Shown here: positions 32,874-41,927 of the stretch, in pieces
Numbering within the stretch: position 1 is the first letter of the stretch
How the letters are laid out: every line of letters starts with the position of its first letter
Assembly: GCF_014203535.1 (NCBI RefSeq)
Contig: NZ_JACHJI010000006.1
Coordinates: 434,001-498,000, forward strand
DNA: 64,000 nucleotides
DNA from: Streptomyces griseomycini
GTDB taxonomy: Bacteria > Actinomycetota > Actinomycetes > Streptomycetales > Streptomycetaceae
Direction: 5' to 3'
The notes under the pieces: model-generated
Told to the model about the DNA's origin: nothing
The model's input: the letters and a program-made list of their open reading frames with translations, nothing else
The model's database searches: none
Translations under genes and position numbers: made by a program

Positions 32874-33446
32874 TCAGTGCACGGGCGGCACCGAGACGGT
32901 CATGATCATCTCCATCGGGACGTCGCCCCGATTTCCGTAGGTGTGCGCGGTGTTGGCCTCGAAGGAGGCGCTCGCGCCGGCCGGCACGCGGTGCTCCACC
33001 CCGTCGACGGTGAGCGTCAGCTCCCCGGACGTGACGTGGACGAGTTCGACCGTGCCGGCGGGGTGCGGGTCGGAGTCGCTGCTCTCGCCCGGCACGAGCC
33101 GCCAGTCCCACATCTCCAGCGGGCCGGGGGCCTCGGTGCCCGCGAGCAGCCGGTTGTAGCTGCCGGCCCCGGTGTGCCAGAGCCGTACGGCCTGGTCGGC
33201 GGGGACGATCCGGACCTTCGGGCCCCGCTCGTAGTCGAGCAGGGTGGTGATGCTGACCCCGAGCGCGTCACCGATCTTGACGACCGTGCCGATGCTCGGG
33301 TTGGTGCGGGCCTGTTCGATCTGGATGAGCATGCCGCGGCTGACGCCCGCCCGCGCCGCCAGCGCGTCCAGGGTGAAGCCGCGCTCGGTGCGCCAGCGCT
33401 TGACGTTGCGCGCCAGGGACCGGGTCAGCAGGTCGAGGTCCGACAC
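32874..33446 (-). CDS. XRE-family regulator with C-terminal cupin
   Basis: 190 aa. N-terminal XRE helix-turn-helix (about 9-65, TLDALAARAGVSRGMLIQIEQ) and C-terminal cupin (about 110-185, PAGTVELVHVTSGELTLTV, AHTYGN). GTG 33446 was chosen because GGAAGGGA lies about nine bases upstream; ATG 33488 in frame would add 14 residues. An inverted repeat CCGCA-N6-TGCGG (33525-33540) upstream is a possible operator. Members often regulate amino-acid or putrescine use; no effector can be assigned. Confidence 0.87.
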   Translation of the reverse strand: MSDLDLLTRSLARNVKRWRTERGFTLDALAARAGVSRGMLIQIEQARTNPSIGTVVKIGDALGVSITTLLDYERGPKVRIVPADQAVRLWHTGAGSYNRLLAGTEAPGPLEMWDWRLVPGESSDSDPHPAGTVELVHVTSGELTLTVDGVEHRVPAGASASFEANTAHTYGNRGDVPMEMIMTVSVPPVH

Positions 33447-33613
33447 GTTCCGTCCCTTCCGCTCGGTGGAGTGGGTCCCATGGTCCATTTCGTTCGGCTA
33501 CGGCGTGGTGCACCCGATCGTTCACCGCACTGTACTGCGGGGCCCGCCGTGGCGGCGCTCCTCGCCCCGGCCGGCGGCAGCCGCCCGCGGCTCCCCCGGT
33601 GAGCTGCCGTGTC

Positions 33614-34411
33614 TCAGCTCCCCGGCTCCAGCTCGGCGAGCCGCGCCGCGCCGTCCCCGGCCGGCTCCGCGAGCCGGGCGGCGCTCTCCTCGTCCAGTTC
33701 CGACAGGGCCCGCAACTGCTCCGGGGTGACGCCCTCCGGGATCGGTACGGGTGCCGGGGTGCGCAGCGGCGGCTGCCAGCCGTCGGCGGGCGTCCAGCGG
33801 CGCACGACCCGGGCCGGGGCGCCCGCGACCACGGCGTGGTCGGGCACCGTGCCCCGGACCACCGCGCCCGCGGCCACCACCACGTTCCGTCCGATCCGCG
33901 CCCCCGGCAGGATCACCGCACCGGTGCCGATCCAGCACCCGGGGCCGATCCGCACCGGCTCCATCCGCGGCCACTGCTTGCCGATGGGCTCGTGCGGATC
34001 GTCGTAGGAGTGGTTGGTGGAGGTGACGTAGACGTACGGCCCGAAGTAGCAGTCGCTGCCGATGGTGACGGTCGTGTCGGCGATGACGTGGCTGCCGCGG
34101 CCCAGGACGACCCCGTCGCCGATGCGCAGGATCGGGTCGGGACCGAGGTCGAGGCCGGGCATCAGGCCGGCGGTGAGGGTGACCTGTTCGCCGACGATGC
34201 AGTGGGCGCCGACGTGGATCCAGGGTTCGCCGAAGATCGTGCCGAGCGGGAAGGCGAGCCTGGTACCCGTTCCCATGGAACCGAAGCGGAAGCGGCCGGG
34301 GTGCTCGGCGGTCACCGAACCCGTGCGCTGCACCCAGGACCAGCCCGCGTGGACCGCGCGCTGCGCGAGGCGGCGCGACCAGGACGAGAACGTGTTCTTG
34401 CTCTTCGGCAC
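33614..34411 (-). CDS. Left-handed beta-helix acyltransferase
   Basis: 265 aa; repeated hexapeptides (for example IGDGVVLGRGSHVIAD, IGPGCWIGTGAVILPGARIGRNVVVAAG) form a beta-helix of LbH type. The STNHSYDDP loop carries the catalytic-type His of the WcaF/NodL/maltose acetyltransferase group. The acyl acceptor is unknown, perhaps a sugar or surface glycan. A 50-residue Pro/Glu-rich tail follows the helix. ATG 34411 begins MPKSKNTFSSW. It diverges from the carbonic anhydrase, another beta-helix protein. Confidence 0.85.
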   Translation of the reverse strand: MPKSKNTFSSWSRRLAQRAVHAGWSWVQRTGSVTAEHPGRFRFGSMGTGTRLAFPLGTIFGEPWIHVGAHCIVGEQVTLTAGLMPGLDLGPDPILRIGDGVVLGRGSHVIADTTVTIGSDCYFGPYVYVTSTNHSYDDPHEPIGKQWPRMEPVRIGPGCWIGTGAVILPGARIGRNVVVAAGAVVRGTVPDHAVVAGAPARVVRRWTPADGWQPPLRTPAPVPIPEGVTPEQLRALSELDEESAARLAEPAGDGAARLAELEPGS

Positions 34412-34518
34412 CCGCTCACCGTAGTCGGCGGGCGCGGCGCCGGCGGGCCGGTGCCCCTGTGATCTTCACCCCATGGTGGTGGCGTACGGTGCCTCCATCA
34501 CCCGACGAGGAGGCGACG

Positions 34519-35052
34519 ATGACGCACCAGGCGCTGATCACCGGCATCGGCGGCAAGGAGCCGCGCGTGGAGGAGGAGGCGTTCGTGGCGCCCACGGCCG
34601 CGGTGATCGGGGACGTGACGCTGCACGCGGGCGCGAGCGTCTGGTACGGGGCCGTGCTGCGCGGTGACGTCGAGCGGATCTCCGTCGGCGCGGACAGCAA
34701 CGTCCAGGACAACTGCACGCTCCACGCCGACCCCGGCTTCCCGGTCAGCGTGGGCGAGCGCGTCTCCATCGGGCACAACGCCGTGGTGCACGGCGCGACC
34801 GTCGGGGACGACTGTCTGATCGGCATGGGGGCCACGGTGCTCAACGGCGCGGTGATCGGCGCGGGCTCCCTCGTCGCCGCGCAGGCGCTGGTGCCGCAGG
34901 GCATGGAGGTGCCGCCGGGGTCGCTCGTCGCGGGGGTGCCGGCGAAGGTGCGGCGGGAGCTGACCGAGGAGGAGCGCCGGGGGCTGACGCTCAACGGCAC
35001 CATGTACGCGGAGCTGGCGAAGGCCCACCGCGACGCGCACGGCAGGCCGTGA
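34519..35052 (+). CDS. Gamma-carbonic anhydrase family protein
   Basis: 177 aa hexapeptide-repeat protein. The gamma-CA landmarks are VLRGDVERISVGADSNVQDN and two histidines, CTLHAD and SIGHNAVVHGA, which with a third at the subunit interface bind zinc. It is similar to Cam/YrdA/PaaY proteins; activity in hydrating CO2 is uncertain for this subgroup. ATG 34519 has GAGGAGG a suitable distance upstream. A TACGGT -10-like box lies at 34484-34489. Confidence 0.9.
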   Translation: MTHQALITGIGGKEPRVEEEAFVAPTAAVIGDVTLHAGASVWYGAVLRGDVERISVGADSNVQDNCTLHADPGFPVSVGERVSIGHNAVVHGATVGDDCLIGMGATVLNGAVIGAGSLVAAQALVPQGMEVPPGSLVAGVPAKVRRELTEEERRGLTLNGTMYAELAKAHRDAHGRP

Positions 35053-35062
35053 CGCCCGGTCG

Positions 35063-35089
35063 GCGCCGGGGTCGGACGGTGCCCGGCGC
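35063..35089. terminator. Hairpin between convergent carbonic anhydrase and phosphoketolase
   Basis: GCGCCGGG (35063-35070) pairs with CCCGGCGC (35082-35089), directly touching the phosphoketolase stop. Confidence 0.5.
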
Positions 35090-37468
35090 TCACGCGTTCC
35101 AGCTCCACCCGGCGACCTCCGGCAGGTCGGTGCCGTGCTCGCGGATCCAGGCGTGGTGCCGGGTGCGCGCGTCGGCCATCCGCTGACGCACGGCGGCGGC
35201 CCGCACCGCGAGGCCGGGGACGCGGTCGATGACGTCCATGACCAGCCGGTAGCGGTCGAGGTCGTTGCGGACGACCATGTCGAAGGGCGTGGTCGTGGTG
35301 CCGGACTCCTTGTACCCGCGCACGTGCAGGTTCGGGTGGCCGTTGCGGCGGTAGGCCAGGCGGTGGATCAGCCACGGATAGCCGTGGTAGGCGAAGATCA
35401 CCGGCTTGTCGGCGGTGAACAGGCCGTCGTACTCGAAGTCGGTCATGCCGTGCGGGTGCTCCCCGCGGGGCAGCAGCCGGGCGATGTCGACGACGTTCAC
35501 CACCCGGACCGCCAGCTCCGGCAGGTGGCGGCGCAGCAGCTGCGCGGCGGCCAGCACCTCCTGGGTCGGCACATCGCCGGCGCAGCCCAGCACCACGTCG
35601 GGTGCGCCGCCGTCCTCGGTGCCGGCCCATTCCCAGATGCCGGCGCCGCGCGCGCAGTGGACGCGCGCCTCGTCGATCGGCAGCCAGTCGAAGCAGGGCT
35701 GCTTGCCGGCCACGATCACGTTGACGTGGTCGCGGCTGCGCAGCGCGTGGTCGGCGACCGACAGCAGGGTGTTGGCGTCCGGTGGCAGGTAGACCCGTAC
35801 GACCTCGGGGCTCTTGTTCAGCACGTGGTCGACGAAGCCGGGGTCCTGGTGGGAGAAGCCGTTGTGGTCCTGGCGCCACACGTGCGAGGTGAGCAGGTAG
35901 TTGAGCGAGGCGACGGGCGCGCGCCAGGGCAGCTCCCGCGAGGTCTTCAGCCACTTGATGTGCTGGTTGACCATGGAGTCGACGATGTGCACGAACGCCT
36001 CGTAGCAGGAGAACAGCCCGTGCCTGCCGGTGAGGAGGTAGCCCTCCAGCCAGCCCTGGCAGAGGTGTTCGGAGAGGATCTCCATCACCCGGCCGTGCCG
36101 GTCGAGGTGCTCGTCGACGTCGAGGACGCCGGCCTGCCAGGCCTTGCCGCTGGCGTCGAACACGGCCTGCAGCCGGTTGGAGGCGGTCTCGTCCGGGCCC
36201 ACGAGCCGGAAGTCCCGCCGGTCCGCGGTGTCCTTCATGATCCGTTCGAGGAGGTCGCCGAGGACCCGGGTGGGCTCGTGCAGCGTGGCGCCGGGCTTGT
36301 CGACCGGGACGGCGAAGCCGTCGAGGGAGGGCATCGGCAGCTCGCGCACCAGCAGCCCGCCGTTGGCGTACGGGGTGGCGCCGAGGCGCCGGGCGCCCTC
36401 CGGGACGCAGGCGAGGACGTCCGCGGCGGGCCGGCCCGCGTCGTCGAACAGCTCCTCGGGCCGGTACGACTTCAGCCAGGCCTCCAGCTGCCGCAGGTGC
36501 TCCGGGTCGTCGCGGACGCCGGCGAGCGGCACCTGGTGGGCGCGCCAGGTGCCCTCGACGGGCTTCCCGTCCACCTCGGCGGGGCCGGTCCAGCCCTTCG
36601 GGGTGCGCAGCACGATCACCGGCGTGCGCGTCCGCTCGGTCGCGCCGTCCTCGCGGGCGGCGCGCTGCGCCTCGGCGATGCGGTCCAGCGCGGTGTCCAT
36701 GGCCTGCGCCATCGCCCGGTGGACGGTGGCCGGGTCGTCGCCGCTCACGTGGATCGGCTCGTGGCCGTAGCCGCGCAGCAGGGCGTCGAGTTCGGCCTCG
36801 GGCAGGCGGGCCAGGACGGTCGGGTTGGCGATCTTGTAGCCGTTGAGGTGCAGGATCGGCAGGACGGCGCCGTCGTGGACCGGGTCGAGGAACTTGTTGG
36901 AGTGCCAGGACGCGGCCAGCGGCCCGGTCTCCGCCTCGCCGTCCCCGATCACGCAGGCGACCAGCAGGCCGGGGTGGTCGAGCGCGGCGCCGTAGGCGTG
37001 GGCGAGGGAGTAGCCGAGCTCGCCGCCCTCGTGGATGGAGCCGGGCACCTCGGGGGCCACGTGGCTGGGCACGCCGCCGGGGAACGAGAACTGCCGGAAC
37101 AGCCGCTCCATGCCCGCCGCGTCCCGGCCGACGTCCGGGTACGTCTCGGTGTAGCTGCCCTCCAGCCAGGAGTTGGCCAGCACGGAGGGGCCGCCGTGGC
37201 CCGGCCCCCAGACGCACAGGGCGTCCAGTCCGCGGGCCGCGATCACCCGGTTGAGGTGGGTGTGCACCAGGTTCAGTCCGGGTGAGGTGCCCCAGTGCCC
37301 GAGCAGCCGGGGCTTGATGTGCTCGGGCCGGAGGGGTTCGGTCAGCAGCGGGTTCGCCAGCAGGTAGATCTGGCCCGCCGCAAGGTAGTTGGCGGCCCGC
37401 CAGTGGGCGTCCAGCGTGCGCACTTCCTCGTCGCTCAGTACGGTCCGGGTGTCCAGGTCCTCGGGCAT
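35090..37468 (-). CDS. xfp: Xylulose-5-phosphate/fructose-6-phosphate phosphoketolase
   Basis: 792 aa TPP enzyme that splits xylulose-5-P or fructose-6-P with phosphate to give acetyl phosphate. The full family length is present. TPP-binding motif [21 protein letters not shown]-terminal [18 protein letters not shown] and [20 protein letters not shown], and [10 protein letters not shown] later are family blocks. It offers ATP via acetyl phosphate without oxygen, fitting the neighbouring CBS and cyclic-nucleotide-domain genes that recall hypoxia/dormancy clusters. ATG 37468 starts MPEDLDTRT. Confidence 0.95.
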   Translation of the reverse strand: MPEDLDTRTVLSDEEVRTLDAHWRAANYLAAGQIYLLANPLLTEPLRPEHIKPRLLGHWGTSPGLNLVHTHLNRVIAARGLDALCVWGPGHGGPSVLANSWLEGSYTETYPDVGRDAAGMERLFRQFSFPGGVPSHVAPEVPGSIHEGGELGYSLAHAYGAALDHPGLLVACVIGDGEAETGPLAASWHSNKFLDPVHDGAVLPILHLNGYKIANPTVLARLPEAELDALLRGYGHEPIHVSGDDPATVHRAMAQAMDTALDRIAEAQRAAREDGATERTRTPVIVLRTPKGWTGPAEVDGKPVEGTWRAHQVPLAGVRDDPEHLRQLEAWLKSYRPEELFDDAGRPAADVLACVPEGARRLGATPYANGGLLVRELPMPSLDGFAVPVDKPGATLHEPTRVLGDLLERIMKDTADRRDFRLVGPDETASNRLQAVFDASGKAWQAGVLDVDEHLDRHGRVMEILSEHLCQGWLEGYLLTGRHGLFSCYEAFVHIVDSMVNQHIKWLKTSRELPWRAPVASLNYLLTSHVWRQDHNGFSHQDPGFVDHVLNKSPEVVRVYLPPDANTLLSVADHALRSRDHVNVIVAGKQPCFDWLPIDEARVHCARGAGIWEWAGTEDGGAPDVVLGCAGDVPTQEVLAAAQLLRRHLPELAVRVVNVVDIARLLPRGEHPHGMTDFEYDGLFTADKPVIFAYHGYPWLIHRLAYRRNGHPNLHVRGYKESGTTTTPFDMVVRNDLDRYRLVMDVIDRVPGLAVRAAAVRQRMADARTRHHAWIREHGTDLPEVAGWSWNA

Positions 37469-37777
37469 GGATGACTCCGTGGGTGGTCGACGTGGGTGAT
37501 CGTGCGGTGGCCGCGGGGCGGCGCACGTCGCGTTCCGCGTCGGGCGTCAGGACGGGGTACCAGTCTCGTGCGCCTCGACACCCCTCGCACAGCCGGACGG
37601 CGGCATGTGGCGCAATCGGCGCGCGGACGCACGGGGCGGCACGGGCCGCCGCGCGGCGGCGGCCGGGCAGGGCCGGACGTCCTCCCACCAGGGCCGTAAG
37701 GCCCATGGCCCGGGACGCGGTGCCGCAGGAGGCTGGAAGCGCAGCAACAGACCGTGACGTCGTCCGGGAGGCCCGCC
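37469..37777. other. 309-bp divergent control region, no gene
   Basis: No convincing ORF lies here. It contains GGGCC-GTAA-GGCCC (37691-37704) running into GGCC-CAT-GGCC (37700-37710), overlapping dyads that could be a regulator site for the two divergent genes. It is also rich in GC hairpins around 37620-37670. Confidence 0.5.
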
Positions 37778-38236
37778 GTGTTCGCTCCCCCGTCCCCCGG
37801 CATGCCGCGCGCCCTGCCCGCCGAGCACCGGGCGCGGCTCCTGCGGACCGCCCACGAGGTGTCCTTCCCGCAAGGGACCCGGCTGTTCGAGGAGGGCGGC
37901 CGCGCGGACCGGTTCTGGGTGATCCGCACCGGCTGCGTCGAGCTCGACATGCATGTGCCCGGCCGCCGTGCCGCCGTCATCGAACGCCTCGGGCACAACG
38001 AACTCGTGGGCTGGTCCTGGCTGTTCGCCCCGCACGTCTGGCACCTGGGCGCGGAGGCGGCCACGTTGGTGCGGGCCCACGAGTTCGACGCCGCGGCGGT
38101 GCGCGCGCTGTGCCGGGACGACCCCGGGTTCGGCCGGGACGTCACCCGGTGGGTCGGCGACGTGGTCGCCCACCGGCTGCACGCCGCCCGGGTCCGGCTG
38201 CTGGACCTGTACGGCCCGTACGGGGCCGGAGCCTGA
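37778..38236 (+). CDS. Cyclic nucleotide-binding domain protein
   Basis: 152 aa, one cNMP-binding beta-roll (about 12-130; FPQGTRLFEEGGRADRFWVIRTGCVELDM, GHNELVGWSWLF). There is no helix-turn-helix after it, so it is not a Crp-type DNA-binding regulator; the PGE-R-A phosphate-binding cassette is not obvious, so ligand binding is doubtful. GTG 37778 is preceded by GGGAGG at six bases and is preferred to GTG 37754. It is the likely first gene of an operon with the CBS-BON gene. Confidence 0.82.
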   Translation: MFAPPSPGMPRALPAEHRARLLRTAHEVSFPQGTRLFEEGGRADRFWVIRTGCVELDMHVPGRRAAVIERLGHNELVGWSWLFAPHVWHLGAEAATLVRAHEFDAAAVRALCRDDPGFGRDVTRWVGDVVAHRLHAARVRLLDLYGPYGAGA

Positions 38237-38252
38237 GGAACGGGGAGGGACC

Positions 38253-38920
38253 GTGCACGGTGCGCCGCACGTCGTCGGTGACGTCATGACCCGGTCGGTG
38301 GTCTCCGTCGGACGGAGGACCGCGTTCAAGGAGGTCGTCCGGCTGCTGCGGGGCCGGAGGGTGAGCGCCGTGCCCGTGCGGAGGGAGGGGGCCGGGTCGT
38401 CGGCGTCGTGTCCGAGGCGGACCTGCTGCCCGAGCAGGAGTTCCGGGACAGCGACCCCGACCGGCGGACTCGGTCGCGCCGCCTCCAGGACCTGCGGAAG
38501 GCGGGGGCGTTGACCGCAAAGGAGCTGATGACCTCCCCGGCCGTCACGGTCCGGGCCGGCGTGACGCTCGCGGACGCCGCCGGCCTCATGGCCCGCCACC
38601 GGGTGAAGCGGCTGCCGGTGGTGGACGAACGGGGTGTGCTGGAGGGCGTGGTCAGCCGTGCCGACCTGCTCGAGGTGTTCCTGCGCGACGACGAGGAACT
38701 GGCCGAGCAGGTACGGCGGGAGGTGGTGGCGCGCCTGTTCCCCGGGCCGGGGTCGGCGGTGTGGGTGGAGGTGCGCGACGGTGTGGTCCGGCTGGTGGGC
38801 CGGGTCCGGGACACCTCGCTGGTGCCCGCGGCGGCCCGGCTGATCCGGGCCGTGGAGGGCGTCGTCGACGTGGAGTTCGCCCCGACGGAGGCGGTGTCCT
38901 CCGCCCCGGTCCGGCCGTAG
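38253..38920 (+). pseudogene. CBS-domain/BON protein with -1 frameshift
   Basis: A two-CBS plus BON-domain protein is split between frames. Frame one from GTG 38253 (GGGAGGG just upstream) encodes HGAPHVVGDVMTRSVVSVGR and LLRGRRVSAVPV; then, after a run of five G at 38387-38391, the remainder (VSEADLLPEQEF, ELMTSPAVTVRAG, the second CBS, and a C-terminal BON region WVEVRDGVVRLVGRVRDT) reads in another frame to 38920. One extra G there would restore a 222-aa protein. Either a sequencing error in the G-run or a true inactivation. A start at 38408 would give only 170 aa lacking half of CBS1. Confidence 0.8.
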
Positions 38921-38943
38921 CGGGGCGTCCGGCGCCGCCCCGC
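38920..38943. terminator. Hairpin after CBS-BON gene
   Basis: GCGGGGCG (38920-38927) pairs with CGCCCCGC (38936-38943). It lies between two convergent genes. Confidence 0.55.
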
Positions 38944-38966
38944 GGGATCCGCGGCGGGGAGGACGG

Positions 38967-39419
38967 TCAGCCGTTGGGGCGCAGGGTCCACACCACGGTC
39001 ATCTCGCCGGTGACCGCCCCGTCCTCGCGGCGGATGGCGATCGACACCGGGAACTCGGGGCGGCGGCCCGCGTCCAGTTCGGCCACGACCTCCGCGGCCG
39101 GACGGCCGAGGGTCGCGGTGGCGGTGACGGGACCCATCGCCAGCTTCCTGTAGGAGATCTCGGCGCGGACGGCCAGCGGCACGGCGCGCGAGAGCTGGTC
39201 CCCGAACGCGGCGAGCACGATGGCGCCGCTCGCCGACTCGCCGAGCGTGAACATCGCACCGGCGTGCGGCCCGCCCACGTGGTTGTGGTACTCGCCCTGG
39301 TCCGGCAGGGCCACCACGGCCCGCTCCGGTGTGGTCTCCAGGAACTGGAGGTTGAGGGTCCGGGCCATGGGCACCGTGGCGGCGAGCATGTCGCCGACGG
39401 ACATCTGGTCTGCGCTCAT
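38967..39419 (-). CDS. Hot-dog fold thioesterase (DUF4442/PaaI-like)
   Basis: 150 aa. The pattern YHNHVGGPHAGAMFTLGESASG is the hot-dog helix with a PHAG active-site-like motif, as in PaaI and YiiD-type thioesterases or DUF4442. It probably hydrolyses an acyl-CoA; the substrate is unknown. ATG 39419 is preceded by TAACGT at six bases, so leaderless expression is likely, and a palindrome-like element overlaps that promoter. Confidence 0.85.
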   Translation of the reverse strand: MSADQMSVGDMLAATVPMARTLNLQFLETTPERAVVALPDQGEYHNHVGGPHAGAMFTLGESASGAIVLAAFGDQLSRAVPLAVRAEISYRKLAMGPVTATATLGRPAAEVVAELDAGRRPEFPVSIAIRREDGAVTGEMTVVWTLRPNG

Positions 39420-39425
39420 GCCCGT

Positions 39426-39443
39426 ACGTTACCCATGAGTAGC
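39426..39443 (-). promoter_or_regulatory. Thioesterase -10 box overlapped by a TACCC-TG-GTAGC operator-like element
   Basis: On the minus strand the -10 TAACGT (39431-39426) overlaps GTTACCCATGAGTAGC (39428-39443), which resembles the palindrome at 8423. This placement suits repression. Confidence 0.45.
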
Positions 39444-39543
39444 ATCCGCTGACCAGATCCGGGGACGCCCGCCGTTCCGCGTCGCGTCCGAGTTGCTACG
39501 CCCCCGTCAAAGGGCGGTGACCGAATCGTGTCCCGCGCACGGC

Positions 39544-39549
39544 TAGGGT
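39544..39549 (+). promoter_or_regulatory. -10 box TAGGGT, leaderless 39558 gene
   Basis: TAGGGT lies eight bases before ATG 39558, with no ribosome-binding site between. Confidence 0.4.
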
Positions 39550-39557
39550 TGCTGCCC

Positions 39558-40568
39558 ATGTGGCCAGGACAGCAGCCGCCCGGGGGCGAGCAGAACCCGC
39601 AGTCGAACAACCCGTACCAGCAGCCGGGGTACCAGCAGCCGAATCCGTACCAGCAGCCCGGCTACCAGCAGCCGAACCCGTACGCACAGCAGCAGCAGTG
39701 GGGAGCGCCGTCCACGGCGGGCGCGCCCCAGCCGCCGCAGGGCGGGGGCGGCGGGAACCGGACGAAGCTGGTGGCGATCGTGGCGGCGACGGCCGTCGTC
39801 GTGGCCGCCGGCGTCACCGGGTTCCTGGTGCTCGGCGGCGACAAGGAGGACGAGGCCGACGGCGGCAAGAACACCAAGCCGTCCAAGAGCGCGTCGCCGA
39901 GCACGTCCGCCGAGCCGAGCGCGTCCGGCTCCGCGGACAACCCCCGGGGCGGCGAGGAACTGAAGGCGACGATTCCCGGCTGGCAGGTCGTCGTCAACAC
40001 GCGCTTCGGCACCATGTTCGACGTCCCCGCCGACTGGGAGATCGAGACCCCCAACACCAGCGTGGGCTTCGAGTGGGAGGAGAAGAACGGCGAGATGGGC
40101 CGCACCACCGTCACCGCCCCGGCCTACCTGAAGTCCAAGTGGTGCACCAGCGACGACGACAAGGACGGCCGCGAGGAGGACACCGCCCTCGTCACCGCCG
40201 GGACCCGGGGTGAGAACGGCGCCAAGGACACGGACATGGCGGCCGAGACCCGGGTGCCGTGGTGGATCTACGGCGGGTACACGCAGCCCGACAAGAAGAG
40301 CGTGAAGTACGACAAGCCGGAGCCGTACACCACCACGTCGGGCATCAAGGGCAGCGTCGCCAGGGCGCGCTCGGAGAACACGCCGCAGGACGGCAAGTGC
40401 GACAGCGAGGGCAAGGCGGTCACCTTCGCGTTCAAGAACGCCGCCGGGGACTTCGTCACCTGGAACCTGTACGGCGCCAAGGGCGTCAAGGAGGAGATCC
40501 CCGACGCGACCGTGGAGAAGATCCTCAGCACGGTGCGCCTCACCGAGGAACCGCCGACGGAGTCGTGA
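39558..40568 (+). CDS. Membrane-anchored protein with Pro/Gln/Tyr repeat N terminus
   Basis: 336 aa. The N-terminal 65 residues are low complexity with an 11-residue unit NPYQQPGYQQP present twice and partly a third time (DNA 39609-39690). A transmembrane helix (about 70-92, VAIVAATAVVVAAGVTGFLV) precedes an acidic Ser/Thr/Lys linker and an extracytoplasmic domain with a conserved-looking core (IPGWQVVVNTRFGTMFDVPADWEIE) and two Cys (KWCTSDDD, GKCDSEG) that may be disulfide-bonded. I do not recognise the domain; many Streptomyces have similar uncharacterised proteins. It is followed by a terminator. Confidence 0.75.
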   Translation: MWPGQQPPGGEQNPQSNNPYQQPGYQQPNPYQQPGYQQPNPYAQQQQWGAPSTAGAPQPPQGGGGGNRTKLVAIVAATAVVVAAGVTGFLVLGGDKEDEADGGKNTKPSKSASPSTSAEPSASGSADNPRGGEELKATIPGWQVVVNTRFGTMFDVPADWEIETPNTSVGFEWEEKNGEMGRTTVTAPAYLKSKWCTSDDDKDGREEDTALVTAGTRGENGAKDTDMAAETRVPWWIYGGYTQPDKKSVKYDKPEPYTTTSGIKGSVARARSENTPQDGKCDSEGKAVTFAFKNAAGDFVTWNLYGAKGVKEEIPDATVEKILSTVRLTEEPPTES

Positions 40569-40572
40569 CGGG

Positions 40573-40615
40573 CCGGGGGCGGGGAAGCGGGTTTGGCAAG
40601 TCGACCCCGCCCCGG
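40573..40615 (+). terminator. Hairpin after 39558 gene
   Basis: CCGGGGGCGGGG (40573-40584) pairs with CCCCGCCCCGG (40605-40615) with one bulged G. It lies a few bases after the stop and just before the MFS promoter. Confidence 0.55.
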
Positions 40616-40616
40616 A

Positions 40617-40622
40617 GATAGT
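40617..40622 (+). promoter_or_regulatory. -10-like box GATAGT, MFS gene
   Basis: GATAGT ends six bases before GTG 40629, consistent with a leaderless transcript starting just after the preceding terminator. Confidence 0.4.
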
Positions 40623-40628
40623 CACGGG

Positions 40629-41927
40629 GTGCCGACCACAGCCTCCCTCCGCCGCCCCGCCTGGGCGGGCCGCAACTACACCCTGCTGACCGCCGCCGCC
40701 GTGGTGACCAACCTCGGCAGCCACGGCGCGCTGATCGCCGCCGCCTTCGCCGTGCTGGGTGCGGGCGGCGACGGCGGCGACGTGGGACTGGTGGCCGCCG
40801 CCCGCACCCTGCCCCTGGTGCTGTTCCTGCTGATCGGCGGTGCCGTCGCGGACCGCCTCCCGCGCCACCGGGTGATGGTCGCGGCCAACGCGCTGAACTG
40901 CGTCTCGCAGGCCGTGTTCGCGGCGCTGGTCCTGACCGGCGAGGCGCGGTTGTGGCAGATGATGCTGCTCAGCGCGCTGGGCGGCACCGGTCAGGCGTTC
41001 TTCAACCCGGCCGCCGAGGGCATGCTGCTGTCCTCGGTCGACGGCGAGCAGGCCGGCCGGGCGTTCGCGGTGTTCCGGATGGCGATGCACGGGGCGACCC
41101 TGGGCGGGGCCGCGCTCGGCGGGGCCATGGTCGCCGCGATCGGGCCGGGCTGGGTGCTCGCGGCGGACGCGGCGGCCTTCGCCCTCGCCGCGGCCCTGCG
41201 GGCCCTGCTCGACGTGAAGCACATACCGCCGCGCGCCCCGGGCGGCGGCATGCTCGCCGACCTGAAGGAGGGCTGGCGGGAGTTCACCGGCCGGCCCTGG
41301 CTGTGGGGCATCGTCATCCAGTTCTCCGTCGCCAACGCGGTCGTCGGCGCCGCCGACGCGGTCTACGGGCCGCTGGTCGCCCGCGACCACCTGGGCGGCG
41401 CCGCGCCGTGGGGCCTGGCCCTGGCCTTCTTCGGCGCGGGCACGGTGGTGGGCGCGCTGCTGATGACCCGCTGGCAACCGCGCCGTCTGCTGTTCGTCGG
41501 CACCCTGTGCGTGTTCCCGCTGGCCCTGCCGTCCGCCGCGCTCGCCGTGCCGGTGCCGGTCGGTGTGCTGTGCGCGGTGATGTTCGTGACCGGCGTGACC
41601 CTCGAGGTGTTCGGCGTCTCCTGGATGACCGCGCTGCACCAGGAGATCCCGGAGGAGAAGCTGTCCCGGGTCTCGGCGTACGACTGGTTCGGCTCGGTCG
41701 CGCTCGTGCCGGCGGCGATGGCGCTGGCGGGCCCGGCCGAGACGGCGTTCGGGCGCCCGGAGGCGCTGTGGGGCTGTGCCGCGCTGGTCGTGGTGGTCAC
41801 GGCGGCGGTGCTGTGCGTGCCGGACGTGCGGAACCTGCGCCGCCGCACCCGGCACGTCACCGGGACGGCGCCGGAGGCGGACCGCGGGTCAGCCGATGCC
41901 GAACGCCCCGTCGGGGGGCTCGGGTGA
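40629..41927 (+). CDS. MFS transporter (EntS-like exporter family)
   Basis: 432 aa, about twelve hydrophobic helices. The inter-helix 2-3 motif GGAVADRLPRHRVM is the MFS motif A type, and the overall layout matches the EntS/DHA3 branch of drug or siderophore exporters. The substrate is unknown. GTG 40629 is the start just before VPTTASLRRPAWAG. Its C-terminal 39 bases overlap the convergent spermidine-synthase-like gene. Confidence 0.87.
   Translation: MPTTASLRRPAWAGRNYTLLTAAAVVTNLGSHGALIAAAFAVLGAGGDGGDVGLVAAARTLPLVLFLLIGGAVADRLPRHRVMVAANALNCVSQAVFAALVLTGEARLWQMMLLSALGGTGQAFFNPAAEGMLLSSVDGEQAGRAFAVFRMAMHGATLGGAALGGAMVAAIGPGWVLAADAAAFALAAALRALLDVKHIPPRAPGGGMLADLKEGWREFTGRPWLWGIVIQFSVANAVVGAADAVYGPLVARDHLGGAAPWGLALAFFGAGTVVGALLMTRWQPRRLLFVGTLCVFPLALPSAALAVPVPVGVLCAVMFVTGVTLEVFGVSWMTALHQEIPEEKLSRVSAYDWFGSVALVPAAMALAGPAETAFGRPEALWGCAALVVVVTAAVLCVPDVRNLRRRTRHVTGTAPEADRGSADAERPVGGLG

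Noticed and set aside
35135-37285. Open frame of about 716 codons antisense to xfp
   Set aside because: Shadow of the phosphoketolase frame; composition is repetitive Val/Gly/His and no domain is visible.
39609-39690. Short repeats as a possible CRISPR array
   Set aside because: They are 33-bp coding repeats (NPYQQPGYQQP) within a gene, with no spacers.
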